Origin: Marinicella algicola
GTDB taxonomy: Bacteria > Pseudomonadota > Gammaproteobacteria > Xanthomonadales > Marinicellaceae
Direction: 5' to 3'
DNA length: 64,000 bases
NCBI RefSeq assembly: GCF_028401385.1
Contig: NZ_JAQOMR010000001.1
Coordinates: 2,234,501 to 2,298,500, forward strand
Under the pieces are notes generated by a model. The model saw only the letters and a program-made list of their open reading frames with translations, was not told the origin of the DNA and ran no database searches. The translations under genes and the position numbers were made by a program. This document shows, piece after piece, positions 10,325 through 20,293 of the stretch. Positions within the stretch are counted from its first letter, which is position 1. Each line of letters starts with the position of its first letter.

Positions 10325-10744
10325 ATGGCAATCAATGACGAAATCGGTCGGCTCAGCGACAAGAAAGAAGCAATGCTTGCCGAGCAACAAAGGGTAGAGC
10401 GCACCATCCATCAGCTTGAACAGGACCTGACCCGCATCGGGGCCGACTATGGACTTTCTGGTTCCGATCTCATCGGTATGTTCACAGGTAATCGTTTGAG
10501 ACAAGCGATCGCCATGGCACAGACAGCAAATGCAGCGTCCGTACTTTCTCAGGTTGAAGACCTTCTGCGGAAGCGTAAACAACTTGAAGCGCGACTTTCC
10601 GATCTGCCTGCCGAGATCGTCGCCGTCACCTATGAGATCATCCAGAAAAACAGGGAGCGCAAAGCCAATATCGATGAACAGCGCCGATCTCGGCTGTCCC
10701 AACCGCTCCTACTGACCGCCGCTCCGCTCGCAATTTCGCTTTGA
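10325..10744 (+). CDS. Hypothetical coiled-coil protein
   Basis: 139 residues starting [20 protein letters not shown] at the ATG 10325. The ORF also runs 27 bases upstream into the IS5 right end, which cannot be the native start. It is rich in Glu, Lys, Arg and Leu with heptad-like spacing (about 5-45 and 80-130), so it is predicted to be mostly helical and coiled-coil. No family is recognised. It ends 31 bases before lepA. The IS insertion 14 bases before its ATG has replaced its upstream region. Confidence 0.5.
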   Translation: MAINDEIGRLSDKKEAMLAEQQRVERTIHQLEQDLTRIGADYGLSGSDLIGMFTGNRLRQAIAMAQTANAASVLSQVEDLLRKRKQLEARLSDLPAEIVAVTYEIIQKNRERKANIDEQRRSRLSQPLLLTAAPLAISL

Positions 10745-10775
10745 AGACGCCGCCTGCGCTGCTATATGCGCGACC

Positions 10776-12601
10776 ATGAGCACAAATGATGATCGCATTC
10801 CGCTGGACCATATCCGCAACTTTTCCATCGTGGCCCATATCGACCACGGGAAATCAACGCTGGCCGACCGCCTGATACAGACCTGTGGCGGGCTGGCGGA
10901 GCGTGAGATGTCCGCCCAGGTCCTCGATAACATGGATATCGAGCGCGAGCGCGGCATCACCATCAAGGCCCAGACCGTGCGCCTGCACTACAAGGCAAAC
11001 AACGGCGAAACCTATGTGCTGAACCTGATCGACACGCCCGGCCATGTCGACTTCGCCTATGAGGTCTCGCGTTCACTGTCGGCCTGCGAAGGTTCGCTGC
11101 TCGTGGTTGACGCGTCTCAGGGCGTGGAAGCGCAGACGCTCGCCAATGTTTATCAGGCCATCGACAATGACCATGAACTGGTCACTGTGTTGAACAAGGT
11201 TGACCTGCCTGCCGCCGAACCCGACCGGATCAAGGAGCAGATCGAGGATGTCATCGGTATCGATGCCTCCGAAGCCGTACTGATTTCGGCGAAAACCGGC
11301 CTCGGTGTTCCCGATGTGCTGGAAGCGATCGTCAACCGCCTGCCGCCGCCGAAGACCGAAAAGGGCGCGGATGCACCGCTGAAGGCGCTGCTGGTCGATA
11401 GCTGGTACGACACCTATCTCGGCGTCATGGTTCTGGTACGCGTCATCGACGGCGTGCTGAAGAAGGGCCAGACGATCCGCATGATGGGCACCGATGCGAA
11501 ATACCCGGTCGACCGTGTCGGCGTTCTGACACCGAAAATGCTGGTTGTCGACGAGCTTGGCCCGGGCGAGATCGGGGTCATCACCGCCTCTATCAAGGAA
11601 GTGGCCGATACCCGCGTGGGCGATACCATCACCGAAGACAAACGCCCGACTGAAAACATGCTGCCGGGCTTCAAGCCGGCCCAGCCGGTGGTGTTCTGCG
11701 GGCTGTTCCCGGTTGATGCCAATGATTTCGAGGATCTGCGCGCCGCGGTCGGCAAGCTGAGGCTCAACGATGCCTCGTTCTCCTATGAAATGGAAAGCTC
11801 GGCAGCGCTCGGCTTCGGTTTCCGCTGCGGTTTCCTCGGCCTTCTGCATCTGGAAATCGTTCAGGAGCGGCTGGAGCGCGAATTCGATCTCGACCTGATC
11901 GCCACCGCGCCTTCGGTGGTCTATGAAATGACCATGACCGACGGCTCGGAAATCGAGCTGCACAACCCGGCTGATATGCCGGAAGTGGTCAAGATTGCCG
12001 AGATCCGCGAACCGTGGATCAAGGCCTCGATCCTGACGCCGGACGATCACCTCGGTTCGATCCTGAAACTCTGCCAGGACCGCCGCGGCATCCAAACCGA
12101 TCTGACCTATGTCGGCAACCGTGCGATGTTGACCTACGACCTGCCGCTCAACGAAGTGGTGTTCGATTTCTACGACCGGCTGAAGTCGATCTCGAAAGGC
12201 TATGCCTCGTTCGACTATCACCTTGATACCTACCGCGCGGGCAACCTTGTGAAGATGTCGATCCTCGTCAATGGCGAGCCGGTCGATGCGCTTTCCATGC
12301 TGGTGCACAGGGTCGCAGCCGAGAAGCGCGGACGCGACATGTGCGAGAAGCTGAAAGAGCTGATACCGAAGCACATGTTCAAGATCCCGATCCAGGCGGC
12401 CATCGGCGGCACCGTGATTGCCCGCGAAACCATCTCGGCGCTGCGCAAGGACGTGACGGCAAAGTGTTACGGAGGCGATGCCACCCGCAAGCGCAAGCTG
12501 CTGGACAAGCAGAAGGCCGGCAAAAGCGCATGCGCCAGTTCGGCAAGGTTGAAATTCCGCAGGAAGCCTTCATCGCCGCGCTGAAGATGAGCGACGAATA
12601 G
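10776..12601 (+). CDS. lepA: Elongation factor 4 (LepA), ribosome back-translocase GTPase (frameshifted at C-terminus)
   Basis: Translational GTPase. G1 is seen as [19 protein letters not shown]3 as [10 protein letters not shown] and G4 as NKVDLP. The LepA-specific C-terminal domain ends [20 protein letters not shown]. The open frame then goes to [10 protein letters not shown] and stops at 12584, but the next frame contains the expected end [20 protein letters not shown] up to 12601. Adding one A to the AAAA run at about 12521-12524 restores [13 protein letters not shown], so this is a homopolymer length error. The repaired protein is about 608 residues. A strong terminator follows at 12627. 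Confidence 0.95.
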
Positions 12602-12626
12602 CCACCTGCAAGAAATGCTATGAATC

Positions 12627-12663
12627 AAAGGCCACTGCATGGCAATCATGCAGTGGCCTTTTG
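12627..12663 (+). terminator. Rho-independent terminator after lepA
   Basis: A 15-bp stem, AAAGGCCACTGCATG at 12627-12641 with CATGCAGTGGCCTTT at 12647-12661, closes a five-base loop and ends in a T run. It separates lepA from the oppositely oriented yceI gene. Confidence 0.9.
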
Positions 12664-12684
12664 TGTGGGCGTCGCAGCGAAGGA

Positions 12685-13236
12685 TCAGCGCGTCGCCGTC
12701 AAGTCAAGCGTCACCGTCACCGTCTCGCCAACAGTATCGGCGTTGACGGCCGGACCGAGGTCGTAGTCCTTGCGCTGAAGCGTGGCCGTGCCGATGGCAT
12801 GGGCGCTGTCGCCGTCGATATCCAGTGTGAATTCCAGTTCGATCGGCAGGGTAATCGCTTTGATGGTCAGAAGACCGTCAGCCTTATACCGTCCATCATC
12901 CAAAAGCATGACATTGTCTGTCGTGAATTCCGCAGATGCGAACTCGTCGACCGCAAACCAATCGGCAGAAGGCAGCATGCCATCATACTGGGCTTTGCCT
13001 GTTGCGGCACTGGCGGTATCGATCTCGGCGGTGATGAGTGCATCATCCGGTTTTTCCGGATCGAAATCAATCGAAGCCGTCCAGCTTTCGAATTCACCAG
13101 TCAGCGTCTTTCCGCCCTGAAGCACTTCGAAGCCAAGCGTACTGTTGTCACGGTCCACGGTCCAGGTTTCGGCCATGGCAGGCGAAGCGAAGGGCACGGC
13201 AAGCGCGAAAACGGCCGCAAGGGTTTTGATGTTCAT
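12685..13236 (-). CDS. YceI family periplasmic protein
   Basis: 183 residues with a signal peptide (MNIKTLAAVFALAVPFASPA, cut after AMA) and the YceI lipocalin-like beta-barrel: WTVDRDNSTLGFEVLQGGKT, SWTASIDFDPEKPDDA and a C-terminal LTIKAITLPIELEFTLDID. YceI proteins bind polyisoprenoid chains in a periplasmic barrel. The gene is adjacent to cytochrome b561, and a second yceI lies beyond, which is the usual yceI-yceJ arrangement. This copy has the shortened SxADWFAVDEFASAEF version of the mid-domain signature. Confidence 0.88.
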   Translation of the reverse strand: MNIKTLAAVFALAVPFASPAMAETWTVDRDNSTLGFEVLQGGKTLTGEFESWTASIDFDPEKPDDALITAEIDTASAATGKAQYDGMLPSADWFAVDEFASAEFTTDNVMLLDDGRYKADGLLTIKAITLPIELEFTLDIDGDSAHAIGTATLQRKDYDLGPAVNADTVGETVTVTLDLTATR

Positions 13237-13256
13237 GTCGTTCTCCGGTTTTTCGA

Positions 13257-13829
13257 TCAGGCCGTGTGCGAAAGACGTACGGAAACCATGCGCTTCAGCG
13301 TCTCGTCACGGGCAATAAAATGGTGTTTGAAGGCCGCGCCGACATGGCCGACAATCAGCAGGATCAGGAAATAAGCGGCGTATTCGTGAAACACTGCGGC
13401 CAGCGCTTCCGTCTGGGCCTTGTCGCCGGGCACAGGCAGATGCGGCATTTCGAAGAGATTGAAGACAATCGTTGGGATACCCCAGGGCGACGCCGAGACC
13501 ACCAGCCAGCCCGACAGCGGCAGCAGGAACATCAAGGCATAAAGCCCCGTATGACCGAGATGGGCGACACCCTTTTCCCAAAGCGGCATATCCGCGGGAA
13601 GCCTTGGCGACGGATTGACCGCGCGCCATGCCAGACGCAGAACGGCAAATGCCAGCACAACGAAGCCGATCGACTTGTGGAGCTGAAACAGGGTGAAGGC
13701 AGCCGGGTCCGATTGCGGCAGCCGCACCATGTAGAGGCCCAGGCCAAGCATGCTGAGAATAAGCAGCGCCATGACCCAGTGAAACAGAATGGCGACTGCG
13801 CCATAGGCAGATCTGGTGTTCTTGATCAT
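13257..13829 (-). CDS. Cytochrome b561 family protein (YceJ-like)
   Basis: 190 residues starting MIKNTRSAYGAVAILFHWVM. The ATG at 13829 has GGAG seven bases upstream, whereas an upstream GTG would overlap that site. Four transmembrane helices are evident (about 13-33, 48-66, 92-110, 148-168). The haem-ligand histidines are in FHWVMALL, LHKSIGF, HTGLYALM and VGHVGAAFKHHF. It is a di-haem quinol-linked membrane cytochrome, lying between two yceI genes and likely cotranscribed with them. Confidence 0.88.
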   Translation of the reverse strand: MIKNTRSAYGAVAILFHWVMALLILSMLGLGLYMVRLPQSDPAAFTLFQLHKSIGFVVLAFAVLRLAWRAVNPSPRLPADMPLWEKGVAHLGHTGLYALMFLLPLSGWLVVSASPWGIPTIVFNLFEMPHLPVPGDKAQTEALAAVFHEYAAYFLILLIVGHVGAAFKHHFIARDETLKRMVSVRLSHTA

Positions 13830-13901
13830 CACAATCTCCACAACCCGAAGGCAGAACCGGTTGTCCGGCTCCGCTTCATTAGGCTCAATCCGGGCTGAAG
13901 C

Positions 13902-14477
13902 TTATTCGGCGATCAGCGCTTCGCCGGAGAAGACGACGGAGACCTCATCGCTGATATAGGGCGTGTACATGTCCATTTCATACTCGGAACGCAGCACGGT
14001 GGTTTCCATAACGAAGCCCGCAGCCTGCTTTTCGGCCATCGGATGTTCACCGAGGGCCAGCACTTCGACATTCAAAACGGCCGGGTTGGTGATGTTCTTG
14101 ATGGTCAGGTCGCCGGTTACCTCAAGCTCGGTATCGGAGATCTTCTCCACCGAAGTGCTGGTGAAGGTGATTTCCGGATAGTTGGCAACATCGAAGAAAT
14201 CGCCGCTCTTGAAATGCTCGTCGCGTGGACCCCAGAATGTATCGAGGCTGTCAGCATCGATCGTGATCTCAACGGACGAATTCTCTGGCGCATCAGTGTC
14301 GATCGTCAGCGTGGCGTCCCAGTCGCCGAAACGGCCATCGGTGATCGAATACCCCAAGTGATTGTAGCTGAATGACAGGTTGCTGTGCGACTTGTCGAAT
14401 TCATAGGAGACCGGGGCGGCAATGACCGGAGCGGACATCAAGGACAGAACGACAGCCGTGGTAGCAAAACGAATCAT
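13902..14477 (-). CDS. YceI family periplasmic protein
   Basis: 191 residues from the ATG at 14477 (MIRFATTAVVLSLMSAPVIA, a signal peptide). The YceI signature is classical: YEFDKSHSNLSFSYNHLGYS, FGDWDATLTID, then WGPRDEHFKSGDFFDVANYP and VTGDLTIKNITNPAVLNVEV. It is first in the yceI-b561-yceI cluster on the minus strand. A run of AT-rich sequence upstream (14540-14640) is a plausible promoter region. Confidence 0.9.
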   Translation of the reverse strand: MIRFATTAVVLSLMSAPVIAAPVSYEFDKSHSNLSFSYNHLGYSITDGRFGDWDATLTIDTDAPENSSVEITIDADSLDTFWGPRDEHFKSGDFFDVANYPEITFTSTSVEKISDTELEVTGDLTIKNITNPAVLNVEVLALGEHPMAEKQAAGFVMETTVLRSEYEMDMYTPYISDEVSVVFSGEALIAE

Positions 14478-14701
14478 AGGGAACCTCTCGCTGATGCGGT
14501 TAAGACGAAGACCGGAATGGTCACGTTCGCCAACACAGGTAGAGCTTTTATCGCCATCTACAATTTCGCAAACGTTGAACGATCTGTTCAACATCTCAAT
14601 TCATTGATTTCAATAATCTTTTTTAAAATGAAGAAAATGTGAGGCAGCTAGCCGGCCGGTTGGAAAGGCGCGCGCAGCCATCCGTCCTCGCCTTCGCGGT
14701 C

Positions 14702-15193
14702 TCACCCCTGTTCCGCCTTCAGTTCCTTGAACCGGACTTCGTATTCCTTGCGCAGTTGGTGGCGCATTTGCGCTTCCTTGAAGCGGCGCTCCTTGTCTGG
14801 CGTGTTGATCTCAAGCGCCGGCACGGGCGTCGGCTTGCCATGCTCGTCAACCGCGACCATGGTGAAATAGCAGGAATTGGTGTGGCGGCGGTTGCCTGTG
14901 CGCACATCCTCCGCCTCGACACGGATACCAATTTCCATGGATGTCCGGCCCGTATAATTGACCGACGATCTGAGGGTGACCAATTCACCAACCCTGATCG
15001 GTTCGCGGAACGTCACCTGATCAACCGACAGCGTGACGGCATAATCCTGAGAAAAACGCGCGGCGCAAGAATAGGCAACACGGTCGAGCAGGCTCAGCAG
15101 TGCCCCGCCGTGTACCTTGCCGGAAAAATTCGCCATATCCGGCGTCATCAGCACAACCATTTCAAGCTGGCTCGGGTCGTGTGCACGATCCAT
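14702..15193 (-). CDS. Acyl-CoA thioesterase, hotdog fold
   Basis: 163 residues from the ATG at 15193 (MDRAHDPSQLEMVVLMTPDM). The hotdog domain is seen in MANFSGKVHGGALLSLLDRV with the conserved N...G..HGG motif, VDQVTFREPIRVGELVTLRS, and GIRVEAEDVRTGNRRHTNSC. It belongs to the YciA/acyl-CoA hydrolase group, which cleaves fatty acyl-CoA thioesters in the cytoplasm. The last 30 residues are a charged helix. A GAGGGA sequence precedes the chosen ATG. Confidence 0.88.
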   Translation of the reverse strand: MDRAHDPSQLEMVVLMTPDMANFSGKVHGGALLSLLDRVAYSCAARFSQDYAVTLSVDQVTFREPIRVGELVTLRSSVNYTGRTSMEIGIRVEAEDVRTGNRRHTNSCYFTMVAVDEHGKPTPVPALEINTPDKERRFKEAQMRHQLRKEYEVRFKELKAEQG

Positions 15194-15411
15194 TCTTAAA
15201 TCATCCCTCTTGTTATCGGCGTCCGTTTCGCCGTGCGTCCCCGCAAGCGCGGCATGCGCGAGTTTTGCCCGAATGACGTTTACGATCAACATCAAAGAGC
15301 GTCTATTTCGGAAACCGGATCGTCCCGCTCCGGTTGACCTTTCGCGCGCGAGCCGCCAAAGTCGCCGGCAATCGCCACCCGAATATCATTCCGCAAACAG
15401 AAGATTTCACG

Positions 15412-16255
15412 ATGTCAAAGGTCACCCAGGAGAAGGAGCATCTTCAGGCGGGGCCGTGGCCGTTTGTGACCCTGCGTCACGAAACGCAGAATGGCCGGGC
15501 ACTCCTCTGGCGGGCCCGCGACCACCGCAAGGGGCTCTTCCGGCAGAGGCGCGCGCTGGAAGGCGTGCAAGCTCCCGTTTGGCAGACCGCGTTCTACAAC
15601 TGGATCATGGGGCTTGTGTTTGTGATCGGCGCTTCGCTGTTCATGGCTGGAAGCGCGATGGCGCTGTTTCGAAGATCGTCGCCAGCCTTCCGGACTGGAC
15701 GACGAATGTCACTTTTTTGCCGGGTCCATTCCCTTCACGACCGCAGCCTATCTTCAGCTCTTCCAGGCCGCCAATGCCGACCAGACGATGGTGGGTACCG
15801 GAATACGGCCAAAACTTTTCGGGTGGAGCCCTGAAAGCCCCGGTTGGCTCAGCGCCTCGACCCAATTCATCGGCACGGTGGCCTTTAATTTCAACACGTT
15901 CGACGCCATCAACACGCCCAAGGGCTGGGTCGCCCAGGATCTGGTGATCTGGCTGCCCGGAATGATTGGTTCGGTGCTGTTTCTGGTCTCTGCCTATCTC
16001 GCCTATATCGAGGTCGGCCACGCCCATTTCTCCCGTCCGCGACGCGAGCTTGGCTGGTGGATCGCCGCGATCAACCTGATCGGCTGCATCGCCTTCATGA
16101 TAGCATCAACGCTTGCCTATGTGCCGCGCCATGGCTCCTCCAACCTCATCATGGATGTGTCCAACGCCAATCTCTGGTTCGGCGCGTTTTGCTTTGCTTT
16201 GGCGGCGGCGCTGAGCATGCGCGAGGCCCGCCATGCGGGAAACAGCAGCAACTGA
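15412..16255 (+). CDS. Multi-pass membrane protein of unknown function (frameshifted twice)
   Basis: About 281 residues from MSKVTQEKEHLQAGPWPFVT. Hydrophobic segments are visible at YNWIMGLVFVIGASLFMAGS, IWLPGMIGSVLFLVSAYLA, WWIAAINLIGCIAFMIASTL and LWFGAFCFALAAALSM, so four or five membrane spans, resembling YrhK-like small membrane modules. The start and the second half are in different frames. The middle (about 15665-15800: ASLPDWTTNVTFLPG, then a third frame) bridges them, so two single-base indels are needed. I cannot assign a function. Confidence 0.6.
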
Positions 16256-16320
16256 CCCAAAAACCCGGAAAGCAAGCGTTACGGGGCCGGGAGAAGTGCC
16301 TCAGCAGTGCCCCGTTCGCG

Positions 16321-17361
16321 CTAATGGACGACGACGATACCCAGCATCATGGTGGTGATCGTGAAATAAAGCAGAAGTCCCGTCAGGTCGACGATCGTGG
16401 TCAACGCGGGGCCGGAGACAACGGCAGGATCCTGCCGCACCGCAATGGCACCGAGTGGCAGCAATGCCCCGATCAGCGTTGCCGAAACCACTTGGGCTGC
16501 CAGCGCCACGGCAATCGCAAGACCAATGCCTTCCAGTGTCATCCCCTCTGGCACGTCAGCTACATTTGAGATCAGAAAAACCTTCAGGAAGGCGAAGGCG
16601 AACAGCATTGCGGCCATCAGCAAAGAGACCCTCACCTCCCGCCACATGACAGCAACGGCCTCTTTCCAGCGGATGCTGCCAGTCGTGAGGAGACGGGTGA
16701 CAAGGCTTGCAGACTGGGTGCCGACATTGCCGCCGGTATCTGCGACCATAGGCATGTAGAGGGCGAGAATGACGAGCGCATCAAGCGCGCTTTCATAAAT
16801 GTGGACAACATAGCCTGCGGCAAGGCCTGCAATCGCCAGACCCAGCACCCACGGAAAACGCCGGCGGAAATCCGACCATACCGAATGCTGGAAATAATCA
16901 TCGTTCATTGGCCCCGACAGACCGACGAAAACCTGGGCATCCTCCTGCAGGGTATCGACAACAAAACGGCTGGCGCGCGCGCCTTCCACCGCACCGACCA
17001 GCCGTTTCTTGCGGTCGATAACCGGCATGAACTCGATATCGCCTTCTACCATCTCATGCGCAACGGATTCCGCAGACCTGTCCGAACCCGCCACTGGACC
17101 ATCTGTCCGGGCAAACCGGCTGACAGGGTCCTTCACCTGATGGCGCAAGCAGTCATGCAGGCAGACAACGCCGGCAAAGTGACCTTCCGCATCGCGGATA
17201 CAGGCCATTGTCTGGTGTTTACCGCCATTTCTGGAAAACAGCTTTACAGCCTCACCGCAGCTTGTATCCGGCTTCAGCGTCAGCGGAGACTTGTCGGTGA
17301 TCCGCGAAAGGGGCGTCAGGTTTGCGCTCAGAGCGAAGTCACCGGCTGTTTCATCTGTCAC
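16321..17361 (-). CDS. mgtE: MgtE-like magnesium transporter without the N domain
   Basis: 346 residues. A pair of CBS-like segments (about 20-130; VFIDRK-type stretch FMPVIDRKKRLVGAVEGARA) precedes a membrane domain with five helices. The MgtE pore signature MVADTGGNVGTQSASLVTR is clear at about 213, and a late TTIVDLTGLLLYFTI matches helix 5. MgtE proteins are usually about 450 residues, with a cytoplasmic N domain that gates with Mg2+. Here the protein starts at the CBS region, and I see no in-frame N domain upstream. Gating may differ, or the start may be lost to a frameshift. Confidence 0.85.
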   Translation of the reverse strand: MTDETAGDFALSANLTPLSRITDKSPLTLKPDTSCGEAVKLFSRNGGKHQTMACIRDAEGHFAGVVCLHDCLRHQVKDPVSRFARTDGPVAGSDRSAESVAHEMVEGDIEFMPVIDRKKRLVGAVEGARASRFVVDTLQEDAQVFVGLSGPMNDDYFQHSVWSDFRRRFPWVLGLAIAGLAAGYVVHIYESALDALVILALYMPMVADTGGNVGTQSASLVTRLLTTGSIRWKEAVAVMWREVRVSLLMAAMLFAFAFLKVFLISNVADVPEGMTLEGIGLAIAVALAAQVVSATLIGALLPLGAIAVRQDPAVVSGPALTTIVDLTGLLLYFTITTMMLGIVVVH

Positions 17362-17585
17362 TGCAAAGGTCCTCTTGGTTTTCCCTAATATACAAGGAGA
17401 TTTAAACGTTTGATGACGTTCCGGAAAAGACGTATCTCCGGCCCCCAGCGAGGCTGGACTTCATTTCGCTTGTCTGCATACTGAAGGTGTGTGAAGGGGG
17501 ACAAGACGCACCTGCAACCCTGAATAGCCAGGCGCACCCGCTTTCCTGTTGATTTTTGACCCCCTGGCAATCCGGCACAGTTTTC

Positions 17586-18938
17586 ATGGATGACACGTCG
17601 CAACTTCCCGATCAACCCGGCAACCGCCGTGCCGAGGCGCAGTTCATTGTCATGGCTGCTGCGGCTGGAATTCTGACCGGCACCGTCGGATCTTTCTTCC
17701 ACCTGATCATCGACAGACTGCTCACCTGGCCGGAGGTCCTGTCGCGTCATCTTGAAGGCGCGTGGCTGGTCGCCGCCGCCGCCGTCATCACCATGTGCAT
17801 CACAGTCGCCTCGGTCTATTTTGTGCGTCGCTACGCACCGGAAGCCGGCGGCAGCGGTGTTCAGGAAATCGAGGGCGCGATGAGCAATCTGCGCACCGTG
17901 CACTGGCGCAAGGTGCTGCCGGTCAAGTTTCTGACGGGCATTGCCGCGCTTTCTTCAGGGCTGGTGCTCGGGCGTGAGGGACCGACGATCCATATCGGCG
18001 CGTCGATCTCGGCTGCGATTACTGATTTCTTCAAGGTCTCCGATGTCGAACGGCGCGGCCTTCTGGGCGCAGGTGCCGCTGCCGGCCTGGCTTGCGCCTT
18101 CAACGCGCCGCTTGCCGCCGTCCTGTTCATCGTCGAGGAAACCCACAACCAGTTTCCCTATACGTTTCGGACCTATATGGGCGTGATTGCCGCCGCCTTC
18201 TTCGCGACCGTGATGACGGAGGTGATCGGCGGCACGGCACCCGATTTCTCGATGTCCGTGCCCGCTCCTGCGCTTTGGCTGTTGCCCGCCTTTGTGGTGC
18301 TCGGATGCGTACTGGGCGTCGTCGGCGTCAGTCTCAATGCAGCGATCATGTGTGCGAGCAGCTTTGTGATGCGCATGAACAGGCGCCTGCCATTTGTGAT
18401 GCCAGCGCTGATTGGTCTTGCCGTCGGTGCGCTGTTCATCCTGTTTCCGCGCGCAGTTACCGGTGGCGAGAATGTTATCGTCATGATGGCCCGCGATCAT
18501 ATGGCGCTGAGTGCGTTGCTGGCGCTTGCGGTGCTGCGCTATATCAGCATGGTCGCCAGTTATTCCGCCGGAACGCCGGGCGGCATTTTCGCGCCGATGC
18601 TGGCGCTTGCCATCTGCATCGGGCTCGCCTTCGGCACCACGCTGGAAGGTCTGCTTCCGGCAGGAACCACGGTTCCACTTGCCTTCGGCATTGCGGCGAT
18701 GGGTGGCCTGTTCTCGGCCTCGGTCCGCGCCCCGATCGTCGGCGTGGCGCTGACACTGGAACTTACGGGCGCCTACACGATGACACTTCCGCTGATCGCC
18801 ACCTGCCTCACGGCCAATCTGATCGCCCAGTGGATCGGCGGCCACCCGATCTATGAACAGCTTCTGGAGCGTACGCTGAGCCAGGCCGGGGTCCATCCGG
18901 ATCGCATGCCGAAACGGCAGGGCAGCGGCATAGCCTGA
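17586..18938 (+). CDS. CLC family chloride/proton antiporter
   Basis: 450 residues from the ATG at 17586. All CLC selectivity motifs are present: GGSGVQEIEGAM, LVLGREGPTIHIGASI with the external gating Glu, and GTPGGIFAPML. FIVEETHNQF contains a Glu at the position of the internal proton-transfer glutamate of antiporters, supporting H+/Cl- exchange rather than a channel. There are no C-terminal CBS domains. It is divergent from mgtE, with about 220 bases between them that hold both promoters. Confidence 0.92.
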   Translation: MDDTSQLPDQPGNRRAEAQFIVMAAAAGILTGTVGSFFHLIIDRLLTWPEVLSRHLEGAWLVAAAAVITMCITVASVYFVRRYAPEAGGSGVQEIEGAMSNLRTVHWRKVLPVKFLTGIAALSSGLVLGREGPTIHIGASISAAITDFFKVSDVERRGLLGAGAAAGLACAFNAPLAAVLFIVEETHNQFPYTFRTYMGVIAAAFFATVMTEVIGGTAPDFSMSVPAPALWLLPAFVVLGCVLGVVGVSLNAAIMCASSFVMRMNRRLPFVMPALIGLAVGALFILFPRAVTGGENVIVMMARDHMALSALLALAVLRYISMVASYSAGTPGGIFAPMLALAICIGLAFGTTLEGLLPAGTTVPLAFGIAAMGGLFSASVRAPIVGVALTLELTGAYTMTLPLIATCLTANLIAQWIGGHPIYEQLLERTLSQAGVHPDRMPKRQGSGIA

Positions 18939-19083
18939 GCGAACCCGGACAAAACTGCGAAAACACGGAGTGTTGTTGATCGAGAGCGGCTCCGCGTTGC
19001 ACGGAAACGCCCAAACCGCTCCATCTATTTGTTTAGTCGCAATTTCGCTGCCGTCAGGCGTTTCCGCCTGACTGTGAAATGCT

Positions 19084-20042
19084 CTACGCGTCGTAGGCGA
19101 CACGAAACCCGACATTGCTGGCGGCACTGTCCGGCGTCAGCGCCATTCGCGCTGCTATCCGGTATCTGTAGCAATAGGAGATGTGGCAGAGAAACGATCC
19201 GCCTTTCAGAAGCCGCTCGCCGGCGGCAACCGCGTCGGCGTTGCGCTTCTTGGCATGGCGCGAGAGCGAGCGGATGCGGTAGGGATCGGCGGTCCATTCC
19301 CAGACATTGCCGGCCATGTTGTAGAACCCGCCTTCATTCGGCTCGAAGGAGCGGGCGGGTGCCGTCGCCATATAGCCGTCGGCCATGGTGTTGGTGTGCG
19401 GAAATTTCCCTGCCAGATATTGCAGAAGATCGTATTGTCGTCCGGTTCCTCATTGCCCCAGGCAAATTTGCGGCCGCGAACACCGCTATGGGCCGCACGC
19501 TCCCACTCCGCCTCGCTTGCCAGCCTGCCGCCGACCCAGTCTGCGAAGGCCAGCGCATCGGCGTAGGATACCTGCGTAACCGGATGGTCGAGCCTGTCAT
19601 CGACATTGCTGGCCGGACCTTCCGGGCGTCGCCAGTATGCACCTTCAACGCGCACCCACCAAGGCGTCGACGGCGCGTTGCCGGTAACCTCGGTGTCGGC
19701 TGGCAGCAGACCGGCAAAGACCGCCGACCAGCCAAAACGCTCAGCCTCGCTCACATAACCTGTCGCGGCAACGAAATCAGCGAATCGACGCACCGTTACC
19801 GTTTCGGCTTCAAGAGCAAAGGCATTGAGTTTGACATTGCGCGCCGGTCCTTCGCCATCGAGTGGGATCGCGGGATTGTCAAAGCCGACATGGCTGCGGC
19901 AGCCCGGAATGAAGATCGGGTTGGATCGTTCGCCGGCGATGGCCGGTGTGGTGCGGACAGCTGCAACAGCGGTCGGCGCCGGCTCAGAGGCATTGCGTGA
20001 AACCGCGCAGCAGCTACCCTTTGCCGTATCCTCCATCGTCAT
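19084..20042 (-). CDS. Formylglycine-generating enzyme (SUMF1/FGE family) (frameshifted)
   Basis: Converts a sulfatase active-site Cys to formylglycine using copper and oxygen. About 319 residues. The FGE-sulfatase domain starts with NPIFIPGC and GPARNVKLNAFALEAETVTV, continues HPVTQVSYADALAFADWVGG and SEAEWERAAHSGVRGRKFAW, and ends MAGNVWEWTADPY plus GGSFLCHISYCYRYRIAARM. CHISYC keeps both cysteines of the copper site. The two halves are in different frames. Adding one C at about 19402-19404 restores NFPHTNTMADGYMATAP. No sulfatase gene is within the window, so the substrate is encoded elsewhere. Confidence 0.9.
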
Positions 20043-20241
20043 CGCTCCCTTCGCCCAATCGAGCTACACACGTTCAGATTGCTTTCCAGCAACTTTTAGA
20101 GCTTTTCGAACTGAATGAAAACTGTTTCAGTCGAAGATCGCACAACCAACCCGCAACGTCACAGGAAGACGAGCGGTAGAGACCGGTAAAGGTCCGACAC
20201 GCTTGTATCCTGCTGTTTCGTCTTAAAATTTTGGGGGAAGT

Positions 20242-20293
20242 TTAAATGGTCGGGGTGGCGGGATTCGAACCCACGACCCCTTGACCCCCAGTC
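20242..20293. repeat. attL: 52-bp direct repeat, orphan 3' part of tRNA-Pro
   Basis: These 52 bases are identical to 35987-36038. They match the 3' half of tRNA-Pro(GGG), from the anticodon stem to the CCA end, plus five bases beyond. The 5' half is absent here, so this is not a tRNA gene but the left attachment site of a tRNA-targeting island. The sequence after it (GTAGAATTAAGG) belongs to the island. Confidence 0.93.

Noticed and set aside
17400..17585. A fluoride riboswitch before the CLC antiporter
   Set aside because: The conserved pseudoknot sequence of the crcB motif could not be found, and the CLC motifs are of the chloride type.
20248..20293. A second tRNA-Pro gene
   Set aside because: Only the 3' half is present. 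The acceptor 5' strand, D arm and half the anticodon arm are missing, so it is the attL site.
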